A stretch of DNA of 27,201 nt from a virus. Below, one piece after another: positions 1 through 5,140 of the stretch (positions are counted from its first letter, which is position 1; each line of letters opens with the position of its first letter). Position numbers and translations under genes: made by a program. The notes under the pieces were generated by a model. It worked only from the letters and a program-made list of their open reading frames with translations, made no database searches and had not been told where the DNA came from. The DNA is taken from positions 1 to 27,201 of IMG/VR virus record IMGVR_UViG_3300036846_001155. One strand, 5' to 3'.

Positions 1-1
1 A

Positions 2-301
2 CGAGCGATCCTCGACCACTTCCGCGCACACTTGATAAGGGGTGAGTGGATCAACTTGTCCGCCGAGATAGTCGTCAAGCGCATACGGGAAGTCCTTAAG
101 GCGCGATCCTACGGGGCGCAGACGCTCGACGAGCTTGAAGTGGAACAAGCCGACCGCCGCAGAACGCAGGCGCGGGCGGCGAGGAAGCGGCAGCCGCGTG
201 TACTCGTAGCCCGCAAGCGGCGTGATGGGCAGTCTTACAACCCGCCACGGCGGGAGTGGACATCCTGGATGACGGCAGCGTCGCGCGAGCAATGGGGCTA
301 G
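2..301 (+). CDS. Partial hypothetical protein, C-terminal 99 residues
   Basis: The frame is open from the window edge to a TAG at 299-301, so the 5' end is missing; an internal TTG at 32 has no ribosome binding site and is not needed. The visible protein begins RAILDHFRAHLIRGEW and becomes strongly basic in the middle (runs such as RRRTQARAARKRQPR), ending in TAASREQWG. I do not recognise a family. The stop lies 2 bases from the stop of the leftward gene at 304-513, so the two are convergent, and no long leftward frame competes here. The basic stretch suggests nucleic-acid contact, but this is inference only. Confidence 0.5.
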   Translation, partial: RAILDHFRAHLIRGEWINLSAEIVVKRIREVLKARSYGAQTLDELEVEQADRRRTQARAARKRQPRVLVARKRRDGQSYNPPRREWTSWMTAASREQWG

Positions 302-303
302 GA

Positions 304-513
304 TCATGGCTTGTCTACCGGGGGCAACATGCGCGACCCGGGGGCAACATGCGCGACCCAGCCGAGGATGTCGTCCAGGTAGCGCCCGAGGGCGAAGCCG
401 GCGGCCATGCACAGGAGCATGGCGAGCGCCAGCGCGAGCCAGCGCAGCCACGGACGGGGAGGCGCGGATACGTGGGGTATCCGCTCCAAGCCCGGTATGT
501 GATCGAGGCTCAC
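304..513 (-). CDS. Small single-span membrane protein (GTG start)
   Basis: This is a 69-residue protein. The GTG start at 513 overlaps the TGA of the upstream leftward gene (GTGA overlap), the usual arrangement for translational coupling, and is preferred over the longer frame that would run antiparallel through gene 510-761. Residues about 20-45 (WLRWLALALAMLLCMAAGF) form one hydrophobic membrane span, followed by GRYLDDILGW. The last 14 or so residues are encoded by the tandem 20-base repeats, so the tail may be a by-product of repeat insertion. It is the last gene of the leftward block. Size and a single span would suit a lysis accessory (holin- or spanin-like) or a host-interaction protein, but no family signature is visible. 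Confidence 0.55.
   Translation of the reverse strand: MSLDHIPGLERIPHVSAPPRPWLRWLALALAMLLCMAAGFALGRYLDDILGWVAHVAPGSRMLPPVDKP
320..359. repeat. Two exact tandem copies of a 20-base repeat
   Basis: GGGGGCAACATGCGCGACCC occurs at 320-339 and again at 340-359 with no spacer. Three dispersed copies lie at 1848, 1936 and 1970, beyond the other end of the leftward gene block. The unit is an imperfect palindrome with outer GGG/CCC and central CATG. Here the copies are also coding, giving the C-terminal tail of the membrane protein at 304-513. The role is unknown; operator, iteron, phage-specific promoter and recombination site are all possible. Confidence 0.85.
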
Positions 514-761
514 AGGACCTCGTAGCGGCGGTAGCTGCCGCCCATGACGTAACGGTAGAGGCCCTGGTTGGCCTTGTGGCACTCCAGGGCATAGGCGACG
601 GCCTGGCCGATCATGCGAGGCGGCCAGGCAGCGCAGCGGCGGCGGATGTCGGCTTCCACTTCGCTGTCGGGGGTGCCGACGTGGACCCGGCCCATGAACC
701 ACTTCAGGTCGTAGCGGGGGAGCTTGTCATCCCACCGCTTGCCGAACTCGTACTTGGACAT
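510..761 (-). CDS. Conserved-looking small phage protein, function unknown
   Basis: The protein has 83 residues and starts at ATG 761 behind a strong leftward ribosome binding site (AGGAGG, then AAGCC before ATG). It begins MSKYEFGKRWDDKLPRYD and contains aromatic and basic residues throughout (GLYRYVMGGSYRRYEVL at the end) with two cysteines. No membrane span or enzyme motif is visible. It lies in the leftward block between the gene at 771-950, whose stop is embedded just upstream of this ribosome binding site, and the membrane protein whose start overlaps its stop. The ribosome binding site and coupling make it a confident gene; I do not recognise the family. Confidence 0.75.
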   Translation of the reverse strand: MSKYEFGKRWDDKLPRYDLKWFMGRVHVGTPDSEVEADIRRRCAAWPPRMIGQAVAYALECHKANQGLYRYVMGGSYRRYEVL

Positions 762-770
762 GGCTTCCTC

Positions 771-950
771 CTAGCTGTGGGTGTGGCCGTCGTACTCGAT
801 GCCGATCCACATGCCGCACCACGGGATCATGACGCAGCCCACCATGTGGGAGTAGGCGGCGCGGCGACGGAAGGCGAGATAGGTGGCAGCCCCATCGGGG
901 CTGCGCTGGTAGAGGGCCAGTAGGGCTTGCTGTTGGGCTTTGGTGAACAT
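771..950 (-). CDS. Small phage protein with a C-terminal PWCGMWIGIEYDGHTHS motif
   Basis: The protein has 59 residues. The ATG at 950 is preferred over the longer frame reaching 1208 because GGGAG precedes it on the leftward strand and the longer frame would overlap two other genes. The sequence is MFTKAQQQALLALYQRS at the start and PWCGMWIGIEYDGHTHS at the end. From memory, small phage proteins of this length with the pattern 'SPDGA...F..R......W-C-G-M...GIE.DG.TH' are common and uncharacterised, which supports it as a real gene. Its TAG is built into the ribosome binding site region of the next gene. Function is unknown. Confidence 0.75.
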   Translation of the reverse strand: MFTKAQQQALLALYQRSPDGAATYLAFRRRAAYSHMVGCVMIPWCGMWIGIEYDGHTHS

Positions 951-952
951 GG

Positions 953-1129
953 CTAGGCTCTCCCTTGCTTGCGTAGTTGCAGACGATACTCCGACATGTC
1001 CCACAGACACGGCGGGACGAGGACGGGCAGCCCCCACGAGGGGCGAAGCCCGGAGTGGAGGATCAGGAGGTTGCCGGTGCGCAGGTAATGGGCGGCGGCG
1101 CAGTGCAGAACCCACATGGTGCGTCCCAT
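953..1129 (-). CDS. Hypothetical protein, 58 residues
   Basis: The frame runs from ATG 1129 (MGRTMWVLHCAAAHYLR) to a TAG at 953, just before the ATG of the next gene; a second ATG at 1117 is an alternative start. No good ribosome binding site precedes either, so it probably depends on coupling to the upstream gene, whose TAG is 2 bases away. The junctions at 951 and 1130 share the same string TAGCCATG, a local oddity of this block. The protein is hydrophobic in the middle (NLLILHSGLRPSWGLPVLVP) but broken by prolines. No family is recognised. The frame stays open much further upstream, but that extension would be antiparallel-free overlap with two real genes and is not accepted. Confidence 0.5.
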   Translation of the reverse strand: MGRTMWVLHCAAAHYLRTGNLLILHSGLRPSWGLPVLVPPCLWDMSEYRLQLRKQGRA

Positions 1130-1131
1130 GG

Positions 1132-1362
1132 CTAGGCCCGGGTGCGGATGCGGGTGGCGGGGATGCCGGCCTTGGCGAAGAACGTCCAAGTGGCGCGGCG
1201 GTCGGCATCGGTGGACATCATGCAGCGCATGATGATGCGGGCACGCTGGCCGCCGGAGAGCTGGTCGCAGCCACGGGTGTCGGCGAACAGCGTGCAGAGG
1301 GTATCGATCTGGCTGTCGGGTAGAGAGGCGGCGGCTTCGATGACCTTGGTGGCGATCTTCAT
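1132..1362 (-). CDS. Hypothetical protein, 76 residues
   Basis: The start is ATG 1362, chosen because the leader CACACAGGAACCAGGCC places AGGA eight bases before it; an upstream in-frame ATG at 1407 lacks this. The protein starts MKIATKVIEAAASLPDSQ and has a predicted helical N-terminus, then GGQRARIIMRCMMSTDADRR and a basic end (GIPATRIRTRA). It has three cysteines but no clear zinc pattern. The same leader sequence is found before the next gene upstream (1417-1632). No family recognised; the short helical and basic make-up could suit a small regulator or inhibitor, which is a guess. Confidence 0.7.
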   Translation of the reverse strand: MKIATKVIEAAASLPDSQIDTLCTLFADTRGCDQLSGGQRARIIMRCMMSTDADRRATWTFFAKAGIPATRIRTRA

Positions 1363-1416
1363 GGCCTGGTTCCTGTGTGAGAGCGGGGGGATTGGTTCCC
1401 CCCGCATTGGTTGGGT

Positions 1417-1632
1417 TCAGTCGTTGTGGATGGTGGTGAGGCCCAAAGTCGACAGCGCAATCATCCGCACGAAGTCGCCGACGTGGCCGACGGCATGTAT
1501 GTCGCGCATCCAATTGAACGCCGCCTGACCGTTGGGGCGGATGACGATGCAGTCACGGGTCCACAGGACGGTAATGTCGGTAGTGGCGTCGTCCCGTGCA
1601 TCTTTGCCGAGTTGGTCTGTTACTGTGGTCGT
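1417..1632 (-). CDS. Hypothetical protein with an apparent ACG start codon
   Basis: The frame is closed upstream by TAA and holds no ATG, GTG or TTG until an internal ATG at 1509, which would leave only about 30 residues. The leader CACACAGGAACCAGGTC is the same as that of gene 1132-1362 (one base different) and ends not in ATG but in ACG at 1632. With ACG as start the product has 71 residues, beginning M-TTVTDQLGKDARDDATTD and continuing to a TGA at 1417. The middle (ITVLWTRDCIVIRPNGQAAF) reads like a folded beta-rich domain. It is the first gene of the leftward block. Either initiation is non-canonical and weak, or a T-to-C mutation or sequencing error removed ATG. Family not recognised. 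Confidence 0.5.
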   Translation of the reverse strand, partial: TTTVTDQLGKDARDDATTDITVLWTRDCIVIRPNGQAAFNWMRDIHAVGHVGDFVRMIALSTLGLTTIHND

Positions 1633-1770
1633 GACCTGGTTCCTGTGTGGTTACTTGTGGGTTACTTGGTAGGCGAACGCCAATATTGGGCGCTTATGGC
1701 GAAAACTTGTCGATGCGACCAAGTGTCGCAGATTTAAGTCGTTGGAAAGATTGAGGTTTTCGGTCGAAGT

Positions 1771-1793
1771 AAACGCAACGGTGGCGTTCCGTT
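1771..1793. promoter_or_regulatory. Candidate operator A (23-base element)
   Basis: This element matches 2474-2496 at 20 of 23 positions by eye. It contains the inverted repeat AACGC-7-GCGTT. It lies upstream of the leftward block, while its partner lies upstream of the HTH gene at 2557, so both may be bound by the same repressor, perhaps that HTH protein. Confidence 0.4.
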
Positions 1794-1847
1794 AGCAGGC
1801 TCGCCAGCCAACATTTTGCCGAGGGCCGGCGGCGATTGATGCGTCAA

Positions 1848-1867
1848 GGGGGCAACATGCGCGACCC
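1848..1867. repeat. 20-base repeat, copy 3
   Basis: Exact copy of GGGGGCAACATGCGCGACCC. It is followed by ACCCGTGG, close to the ACCTGTGG that follows copy 4, so the conserved unit in these two copies is nearer 28 bases. Confidence 0.85.
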
Positions 1868-1902
1868 ACCCGTGGCAGGGAGGGCTTGACGGTGAGTCTA
1901 AG

Positions 1903-1935
1903 TCCCGCTACTACCTCACAGAGGTAGTAGCGGGA
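1903..1935. repeat. Perfect 15-bp hairpin with a 3-base loop
   Basis: TCCCGCTACTACCTC (1903-1917), loop ACA, then its exact complement (1921-1935). There is no T-run on either strand, so it is not a standard rho-independent terminator. It sits directly against repeat copy 4, between copies 3 and 4, and outside any credible gene. Confidence 0.85.
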
Positions 1936-1955
1936 GGGGGCAACATGCGCGACCC
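1936..1955. repeat. 20-base repeat, copy 4
   Basis: Exact copy of the 20-base unit, directly abutting the 15-bp hairpin and followed by ACCTGTGG as for copy 3. Confidence 0.85.
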
Positions 1956-1969
1956 ACCTGTGGGGGAGA

Positions 1970-1989
1970 GGGGGCAACATGCGCGATCC
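1970..1989. repeat. 20-base repeat, copy 5 (one mismatch)
   Basis: Same unit with GATCC in place of GACCC at its end. It starts 14 bases after copy 4 ends and is followed by a C-rich/G-rich near-palindrome (1991-2011, centred on CCCATGGG). Confidence 0.8.
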
Positions 1990-2217
1990 ACCCCCACCCA
2001 TGGGATGGGGGAACGCGCCCCCATGCGAGGCGAAAACCTGGCTAGGTGACAGGATGTCGCACCTGTCGATTGTCCAAGTGGTTGAAGTTGCTGGCCGATT
2101 GGGCGAATGGAACACGCCGGGAGCGTTTATTTGGGGCTGGTTTTGGCGATGCCGTGGTTGACTGGTTTCGCCAAAGGGCATTCCGCCCCGAGGCCATAAC
2201 CGAAAGCACAGGTCGCC

Positions 2218-2424
2218 ATGATCACACCGAAATGCGAAGGCAATACCCTGACCCTCGTGGTTGCGCTGAACGTCAAGCCGACGGCCAGCCAGTCGGGCAA
2301 GTCCCGGATCGTCGCCAAGACCGGACCGTTCGTCGAGATTTCGACGCCGTTCGGCATGGTCAAGTACAACCTCAACGTCATCACGACGGATGAGAACTAC
2401 GGGAAGGCGCCCGCCAAGGCGTAA
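2218..2424 (+). CDS. Small conserved-type phage protein, function unknown
   Basis: The protein has 68 residues from ATG 2218 (MITPKCEGNTLTLVVALNVKP) and ends in a basic KAPAKA tail. The ribosome binding site is weak (CACAGGTCGCC before ATG). The pattern 'C-x-G-N-T-L-x-x-x-x-x-L-N-x-K-P-T-x-S-x-S-G-K' resembles small uncharacterised proteins I associate with bacteria and phages, with short beta strands and no enzymatic residues. It is followed at once by a clear rho-independent terminator, so it is probably a single-gene unit transcribed from the control region to its left. It was preferred over two overlapping frames (2046-2393 and leftward 2127-2384), which lack any such support. Function unknown. 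Confidence 0.75.
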   Translation: MITPKCEGNTLTLVVALNVKPTASQSGKSRIVAKTGPFVEISTPFGMVKYNLNVITTDENYGKAPAKA

Positions 2425-2436
2425 GACCCCAGAACT

Positions 2437-2463
2437 GGCCCGCCGTGTGCGGGCCTTTTCTTT
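2437..2463 (+). terminator. Rho-independent terminator
   Basis: GGCCCGC (2437-2443), loop CGTGT, GCGGGCC (2449-2455), then TTTTCTTT. It lies 12 bases after the stop of the gene at 2218-2424. Confidence 0.85.
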
Positions 2464-2473
2464 GGCCGTCGTG

Positions 2474-2496
2474 AAACGCTACAGTGGCGTTGCGTT
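2474..2496. promoter_or_regulatory. Candidate operator B (23-base element)
   Basis: Second copy of the 1771-1793 element, again with AACGC-7-GCGTT. It lies about 60 bases before the start of the HTH gene. Another inverted repeat, CCCTGG (2497-2502) and CCAGGG (2514-2519), follows directly, so this gene probably has a controlled promoter although no good -35/-10 pair could be placed. Confidence 0.4.
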
Positions 2497-2556
2497 CCCT
2501 GGCAGAAAACGCACCAGGGGCGGATACCCTAACAAGGCGCTAGGAGGCTTCTAGGG

Positions 2557-2994
2557 ATGCGTGAAGGCCAATTAGCTACCACGGTAGCCAAGTCTAGAGG
2601 CAAGGTGACAAGGGAGGCTCCGGAGAGCCTTGTTGACGCGTTTCCGAGTATCATTCGGGCAGCTGTTGTTGCAGGGAAGGTGATAGCAACCCGTCATGTT
2701 CTACCTACCAATCCCAACATGGCAGGGGGACCACTACTACCACCAGAGCCCGGTGCAGCCGGGATAGCCGGGCTCCGATCCGACATGGCCGATGGCAGCC
2801 TGTCGATACGTGATCTAGAGGGGATGACGATAGGGGAGCTATGCCAACGCTACAGGGTATCCCGTGGTGTAGCATGGCGCATGCGGCGTCATGTGCTGGC
2901 CTATGGCCTAGGGGGGCGGTGCAGGCTACCGGGGGGGAGACCCAGGGAGGTCCCCCTCCCTAGGCTCGGGCCAGTGACAGATCCGCGCGCGTAG
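2557..2994 (+). CDS. Helix-turn-helix protein, probable regulator
   Basis: The protein has 145 residues. The ATG at 2557 has AGGAGG nine bases upstream (2542-2547). Residues about 88-114 (MTIGELCQRYRVSRGVAW, then RMRRHVLAYGL) fit a HTH: a short helix, turn, and a recognition helix rich in R, with V-S-R at the turn. The N-terminal 80 residues look poorly structured and Pro/Gly-rich, and the C-terminus is Arg/Pro-rich. It stands alone between a terminator and the late promoter, behind two inverted repeats, which suits an autoregulated transcription factor. Codon choice is odd for the window: many CTA, ATA and AGG codons, which hints at a different origin. DNA binding is inferred from the motif; no named family is claimed. 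Confidence 0.6.
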   Translation: MREGQLATTVAKSRGKVTREAPESLVDAFPSIIRAAVVAGKVIATRHVLPTNPNMAGGPLLPPEPGAAGIAGLRSDMADGSLSIRDLEGMTIGELCQRYRVSRGVAWRMRRHVLAYGLGGRCRLPGGRPREVPLPRLGPVTDPRA

Positions 2995-2999
2995 CGCGC
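2985..2999. repeat. GCGCGC-GTA-GCGCGC hairpin over a stop codon
   Basis: A perfect 6-bp stem with a GTA loop; the TAG stop of the HTH gene is formed by its loop and right arm. The tip reads GCGTAGC, as in the hairpin family at 9594 and 14251, but its arms lack the GA/GA mismatch of that family. Confidence 0.6.
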
Positions 3000-3207
3000 T
3001 CGCACATGCGGATGGGGTGAGGATGGTGGATGATAAGTGTCCGCCACCCGCCTATTCCCCGGGTGAAATTTCCGGCCCTCCCCACCCAACCGTTAGTCCC
3101 AACTGATCGCACTAGGTCGTTGACTTCGGACCTTCTTTCGGCCATGATATGATCGCTTTGCTCGATTGGCGAACCTCGTCAATCCCTTGAAGCGAAAGGA
3201 TCATTTC
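2995..3207. other. Intergenic region before the late gene block
   Basis: There is no credible gene here; short leftward frames at 2901-3145 have no ribosome binding site. It contains the promoter at 3120-3148 and a run of AT-richer sequence after about 3100. Confidence 0.5.
3120..3148 (+). promoter_or_regulatory. Sigma70-type promoter for the late region
   Basis: TTGACT (3120-3125, 5 of 6 to consensus), 17-base spacer, CATGAT (3143-3148, 4 of 6). An alternative -10, TATGAT at 3148, has a 22-base spacer. It reads into the gene at 3208 and probably the long rightward gene series beyond it. Confidence 0.5.
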
Positions 3208-3510
3208 ATGGCTGACATACCTGGATGGCTCCAGTCCATCATCGACCAGGTGACCGCCGCCCCCACAGACGCGAAGGTCGAGACACTTCTCCAGCTTGTC
3301 GACAACGAGATGCAGCACGGCCTCGGTTTGACCGCCCCTTCTGCCGTCACCGCCGGCCTCCTGGCGGCGGCCGCAGCCATCGCAACTGCCATCGCGGCCG
3401 CCCCTCCATCTGGTGCCGGAGCCACAGGAGCCACGGGTGCGACCGGGACCGCCGCGTCAACCGGCACCACAACTTCATCCGGTACCACATCGTCACGCTC
3501 ATCCACCTAA
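3208..3510 (+). CDS. Small protein with Ala-rich hydrophobic segment and collagen-like tail
   Basis: The protein has 100 residues. ATG 3208 is chosen over the in-frame TTG at 3166 because AAGGA lies seven bases before it. Residues 1-40 form an amphipathic helical region (MADIPGWLQSIIDQV), residues about 43-65 are an Ala-rich hydrophobic stretch, and residues 68-80 are GAGATGATGATG, a short collagen-like Gly-x-x run, followed by a Thr/Ser-rich tail. It is the first gene after the late promoter. Such Ala/Gly/Thr low-complexity tails are common in phage virion surface proteins, so a minor structural role is plausible but unproven. An intercistronic hairpin follows at 3532-3562. Confidence 0.7.
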   Translation: MADIPGWLQSIIDQVTAAPTDAKVETLLQLVDNEMQHGLGLTAPSAVTAGLLAAAAAIATAIAAAPPSGAGATGATGATGTAASTGTTTSSGTTSSRSST

Positions 3511-3531
3511 GCCCCTACTTGAGGCCGCTTC

Positions 3532-3562
3532 GCTGGCCGGCGACTCACCATCTCCGGCCAGC
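3532..3562 (+). repeat. Intercistronic 9-bp hairpin
   Basis: GCTGGCCGG (3532-3540), 13-base loop, CCGGCCAGC (3554-3562). There is no T-run, so it may be an RNA processing or partial attenuation site rather than a terminator. It lies between the genes at 3208 and 3591. Confidence 0.6.
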
Positions 3563-3590
3563 ACCCTTCACAAGCTAACAGGAGAGTGCC

Positions 3591-4226
3591 GTGTCGACTG
3601 CTTTTCCTGGTATCCGGGGCCAGACCCCGCTTGACGACCTCCTAGACTTCAGCGGCACGGTCGCTGCCGGCGGCACGGCGCAGCTGTTGCTACCACAACA
3701 GCCTCGCCGTCTTTCACTGTCGGTGAGCGCAGTTGATGCTACCGACACTCTCTATTTGGGCCTCGGACCAGCTAAGGGAGTGGCTACCCTGACCTCGGGG
3801 ACCGTCTCGGCCATCGCAGTTAGCAACGCCGGCGTCGGCTACACGGTCGCACCCCAGGTCCGCATCCTCGGCGGCGTGGTCCAGGGCGACTACGAAACGG
3901 CCCCCGGCTCGACCAACCTCGGCGGAGCCTCCGTACCCGGCAGGGTTGCAGTCGCCCACGCCACTATCTCAGGTGGAGCCGTCACGGCCATCACCGTCGA
4001 CGACCCCGGTGCCGGATACTTGGTCGCCCCCCTTATTTACTTGGAGAACCCTTGGCCGGCGCTAGGCGGCGGAGCCTATGCGCCCGGCGTGAATAATGGC
4101 ATCCCGATCCCGATCAACACCACCTTCACCTTTGACGGCAGCCTGCTCGTGCCCGGTTCCGCCGTCGCCATCTTCGGGGCCACGACCGGCGACCAGTTCC
4201 ACGTGAAAGTCGGCGGCCTCGTTTGA
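3591..4226 (+). CDS. Virion protein with inserted Gly-Tyr-x-x-x-Pro beta modules
   Basis: The protein has 211 residues with a GTG start at 3591 and AGGAG six bases upstream. The N-terminal part (to about residue 62, ending DTLYLGLGPA) and the C-terminal part (about 165-211, with SAVAIFGATTGDQFHVKVGG) together resemble a short beta-sandwich seen in small phage decoration-type proteins, where the segments are usually adjacent. Between them, residues 65-155 hold two copies of the module VSAIAVSNAGVGYTVAP and VTAITVDDPGAGYLVAP. The same module occurs in the genes at 19030, 21472 and 22416. A surface or head-associated role is inferred from this sharing. The stop overlaps the next start by one base (TGATG). 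Confidence 0.7.
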   Translation: MSTAFPGIRGQTPLDDLLDFSGTVAAGGTAQLLLPQQPRRLSLSVSAVDATDTLYLGLGPAKGVATLTSGTVSAIAVSNAGVGYTVAPQVRILGGVVQGDYETAPGSTNLGGASVPGRVAVAHATISGGAVTAITVDDPGAGYLVAPLIYLENPWPALGGGAYAPGVNNGIPIPINTTFTFDGSLLVPGSAVAIFGATTGDQFHVKVGGLV

Positions 4227-4480
4227 TGACTAAGGGCTACCGCACCCTGAACCAGTGGCTGGCTTCGCGGCCACCCGCCGTGCGGGCGCTTGCCGCCGAG
4301 TTTCCCCTGGGCACCCGGCTCGATGCCGACGGCACCACATTCTGGGTCGCCGGCTACACTGAGGACGACACCCTTGTCGTGACCCGCATCGAGCCGCCGT
4401 GGGTAGGGAAGTGCTACGACATGATGATGAAGAGTCGACAGTACGTCTGCGCCGCCCATGTCAGGGAGCACAACACATAA
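4226..4480 (+). CDS. Hypothetical protein, 84 residues
   Basis: The start is ATG 4226 (MTKGYRTLNQWLASRPPAVR), overlapping the preceding TGA by one base; an in-frame TTG three bases earlier is not needed. The protein reads as a small folded domain: an N-terminal helix, then beta strands (GTTFWVAGYTEDDTLVVTRI) and a C-terminus with one cysteine pair too far apart to call. From its size and TFWVAGYT-type strands it could be a small beta-barrel protein, but I do not recognise it. It sits in a series of small genes between the beta-module protein and the packaging genes. Confidence 0.65.
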   Translation: MTKGYRTLNQWLASRPPAVRALAAEFPLGTRLDADGTTFWVAGYTEDDTLVVTRIEPPWVGKCYDMMMKSRQYVCAAHVREHNT

Positions 4481-4656
4481 CAACGTTCGGCCTAAGGTAT
4501 TGGAATGGCTACTTCCACTTCCATGTGATGTGGATGAGCCTCTCCCCTCCCTACGGGTGGAAGTCATCTCGCATGCGCAACCGTTACCGCGACCTCGACA
4601 AGGCCCTCCGTCACCTCTCTACCAAGGACGCCGTCGTCATGATCTTCCCAGTGTAG
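4477..4656 (+). CDS. Hypothetical protein, start uncertain (ATA candidate)
   Basis: The frame ends at TAG 4654-4656. The C-terminal part reads like real protein (RYWNGYFHFHVMWMSLSPP, YGWKSSRMRNRYRD). Normal starts are poor: GTG 4525 or ATG 4528 give about 43 residues, lack a ribosome binding site and lose the conserved-looking WNGYFHFH strand, while GTG 4399 would overlap the previous gene by 80 bases. AGGGAG at 4463-4468 lies eight bases before an in-frame ATA at 4477, which overlaps the previous stop as ATAA and gives 59 residues. I therefore give 4477 as the left limit and treat the start as open. Function unknown. Confidence 0.45.
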   Translation: MTTFGLRYWNGYFHFHVMWMSLSPPYGWKSSRMRNRYRDLDKALRHLSTKDAVVMIFPV

Positions 4657-4659
4657 CTC

Positions 4660-4866
4660 ATGCTTACCATCCCGCTCATGTACGAGGATGCCGAAGTCTG
4701 CATCCTGCCGGCCGACGATCACAACCCGCCGTTGATGATCCATGTCACGGAGTATGTAACCCTTGAGCGTCTGGGCGACGGCAGCCGGCTGGTAAAGATC
4801 ACTATGCCGGCGGGCCGCGAGTGGGCGCTCCTGCCCGCCGACTTGTTTAGCGACAAGGTCCAATAA
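4660..4866 (+). CDS. Hypothetical protein, 68 residues
   Basis: It starts at ATG 4660, three bases after the previous stop, without a clear ribosome binding site. The product (MLTIPLMYEDAEVCILPADD... REWALLPADLFSDKVQ) is acidic and looks beta-rich, with strands such as YVTLERLGDGSRLVKITMP. No motif is recognised. Its TAA overlaps an ATG at 4866 (TAATG), which opens a 101-codon rightward frame; that frame is in competition with the leftward gene at 4890-5123. Confidence 0.55.
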   Translation: MLTIPLMYEDAEVCILPADDHNPPLMIHVTEYVTLERLGDGSRLVKITMPAGREWALLPADLFSDKVQ

Positions 4867-4889
4867 TGGGAGGTCTAGCCATCTTGACG

Positions 4890-5123
4890 TTACTTGCATC
4901 TGGTCCGGCGGCCGTACTGAATGAGGCCGGCTGCCTCCTGCTCGCTTCGCTCGCAGTTGAAGCTTGCGGGTCTGGGTGCTTGCGCCGACGGATGGGGCCT
5001 CGCGCCCTGGCACAGCGTAATGCCAGGGATGCGCTGCACAAAACCAGCAGCAATCGCAGTATCAGCAAGCTGGAAGAAGCACAGGCAAAGAAGCAGCCGC
5101 AGCGGTACACACACCGCATGCAT
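4890..5123 (-). CDS. Possible small secreted cysteine-containing protein
   Basis: This leftward frame has 77 residues. ATG 5123 has GGGAGGGG nine bases upstream on its strand. The N-terminus looks like a signal peptide: MHAVCVPLR, hydrophobic LLLCLCFFQL, then ADTAIAAG with a possible cleavage after AIA. The mature part (about 50 residues) carries three Cys, is Pro/Ala-rich and contains CERSEQ, which is simply the translation of the GCGAAGC hairpin at 4938-4956. It is flanked by rightward genes and shares a short spacer with the gene at 5194. A lysis accessory or exported host-modifying protein would fit, but this is inference. The competing rightward frames at 4866-5171 and 4921-5157 cannot be excluded. 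Confidence 0.42.
   Translation of the reverse strand: MHAVCVPLRLLLCLCFFQLADTAIAAGFVQRIPGITLCQGARPHPSAQAPRPASFNCERSEQEAAGLIQYGRRTRCK
4938..4956 (-). repeat. GCGAAGC-tipped hairpin (family copy 1)
   Basis: On the minus strand, CTGC and GCAG arms pair around GA-GC-GAA-GC-GA. The core is GAGCGAAGCGAG. See copies at 9594-9614 and 14251-14271, whose arms differ but remain self-complementary. Confidence 0.7.
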
Positions 5124-5140
5124 CGCCGGTATCCCCTCCC

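Larger units (their letters stand above)
1633..2217. other. Gene-free control region, possible origin
   Basis: About 585 bases lie between divergent transcription units (leftward block and the rightward gene at 2218). It holds three 20-base repeats, a perfect 15-bp hairpin at 1903-1935, a TGCGAC-5-GTCGCA inverted repeat at 1714-1730, GACAGG-8-CCTGTC at 2048-2067, a CCAATATTGG palindrome at 1680-1689 and a C-rich/G-rich near-palindrome at 1991-2011. A weak leftward promoter (TTGGTC, 18 bases, CATAAG) can be placed in 1690-1720, but I do not rely on it. The frames crossing this region read the repeats in several registers and look spurious. Confidence 0.6.

Noticed and set aside
953-1513. Leftward 186-residue frame
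   Set aside because: It would run in another frame across two small genes with good starts; only its last 58 residues are kept.
320-1989. CRISPR array
   Set aside because: The 20-base units are tandem or unevenly spaced, with no unique spacers of constant length.
1792-2181. Leftward 129-residue frame across the control region
   Set aside because: It reads the 20-base repeats in three different frames and the hairpin, has no ribosome binding site and no protein-like character.
3532-3562. Rho-independent terminator after the gene at 3208
   Set aside because: A good 9-bp stem but no T-run; listed as a hairpin only.
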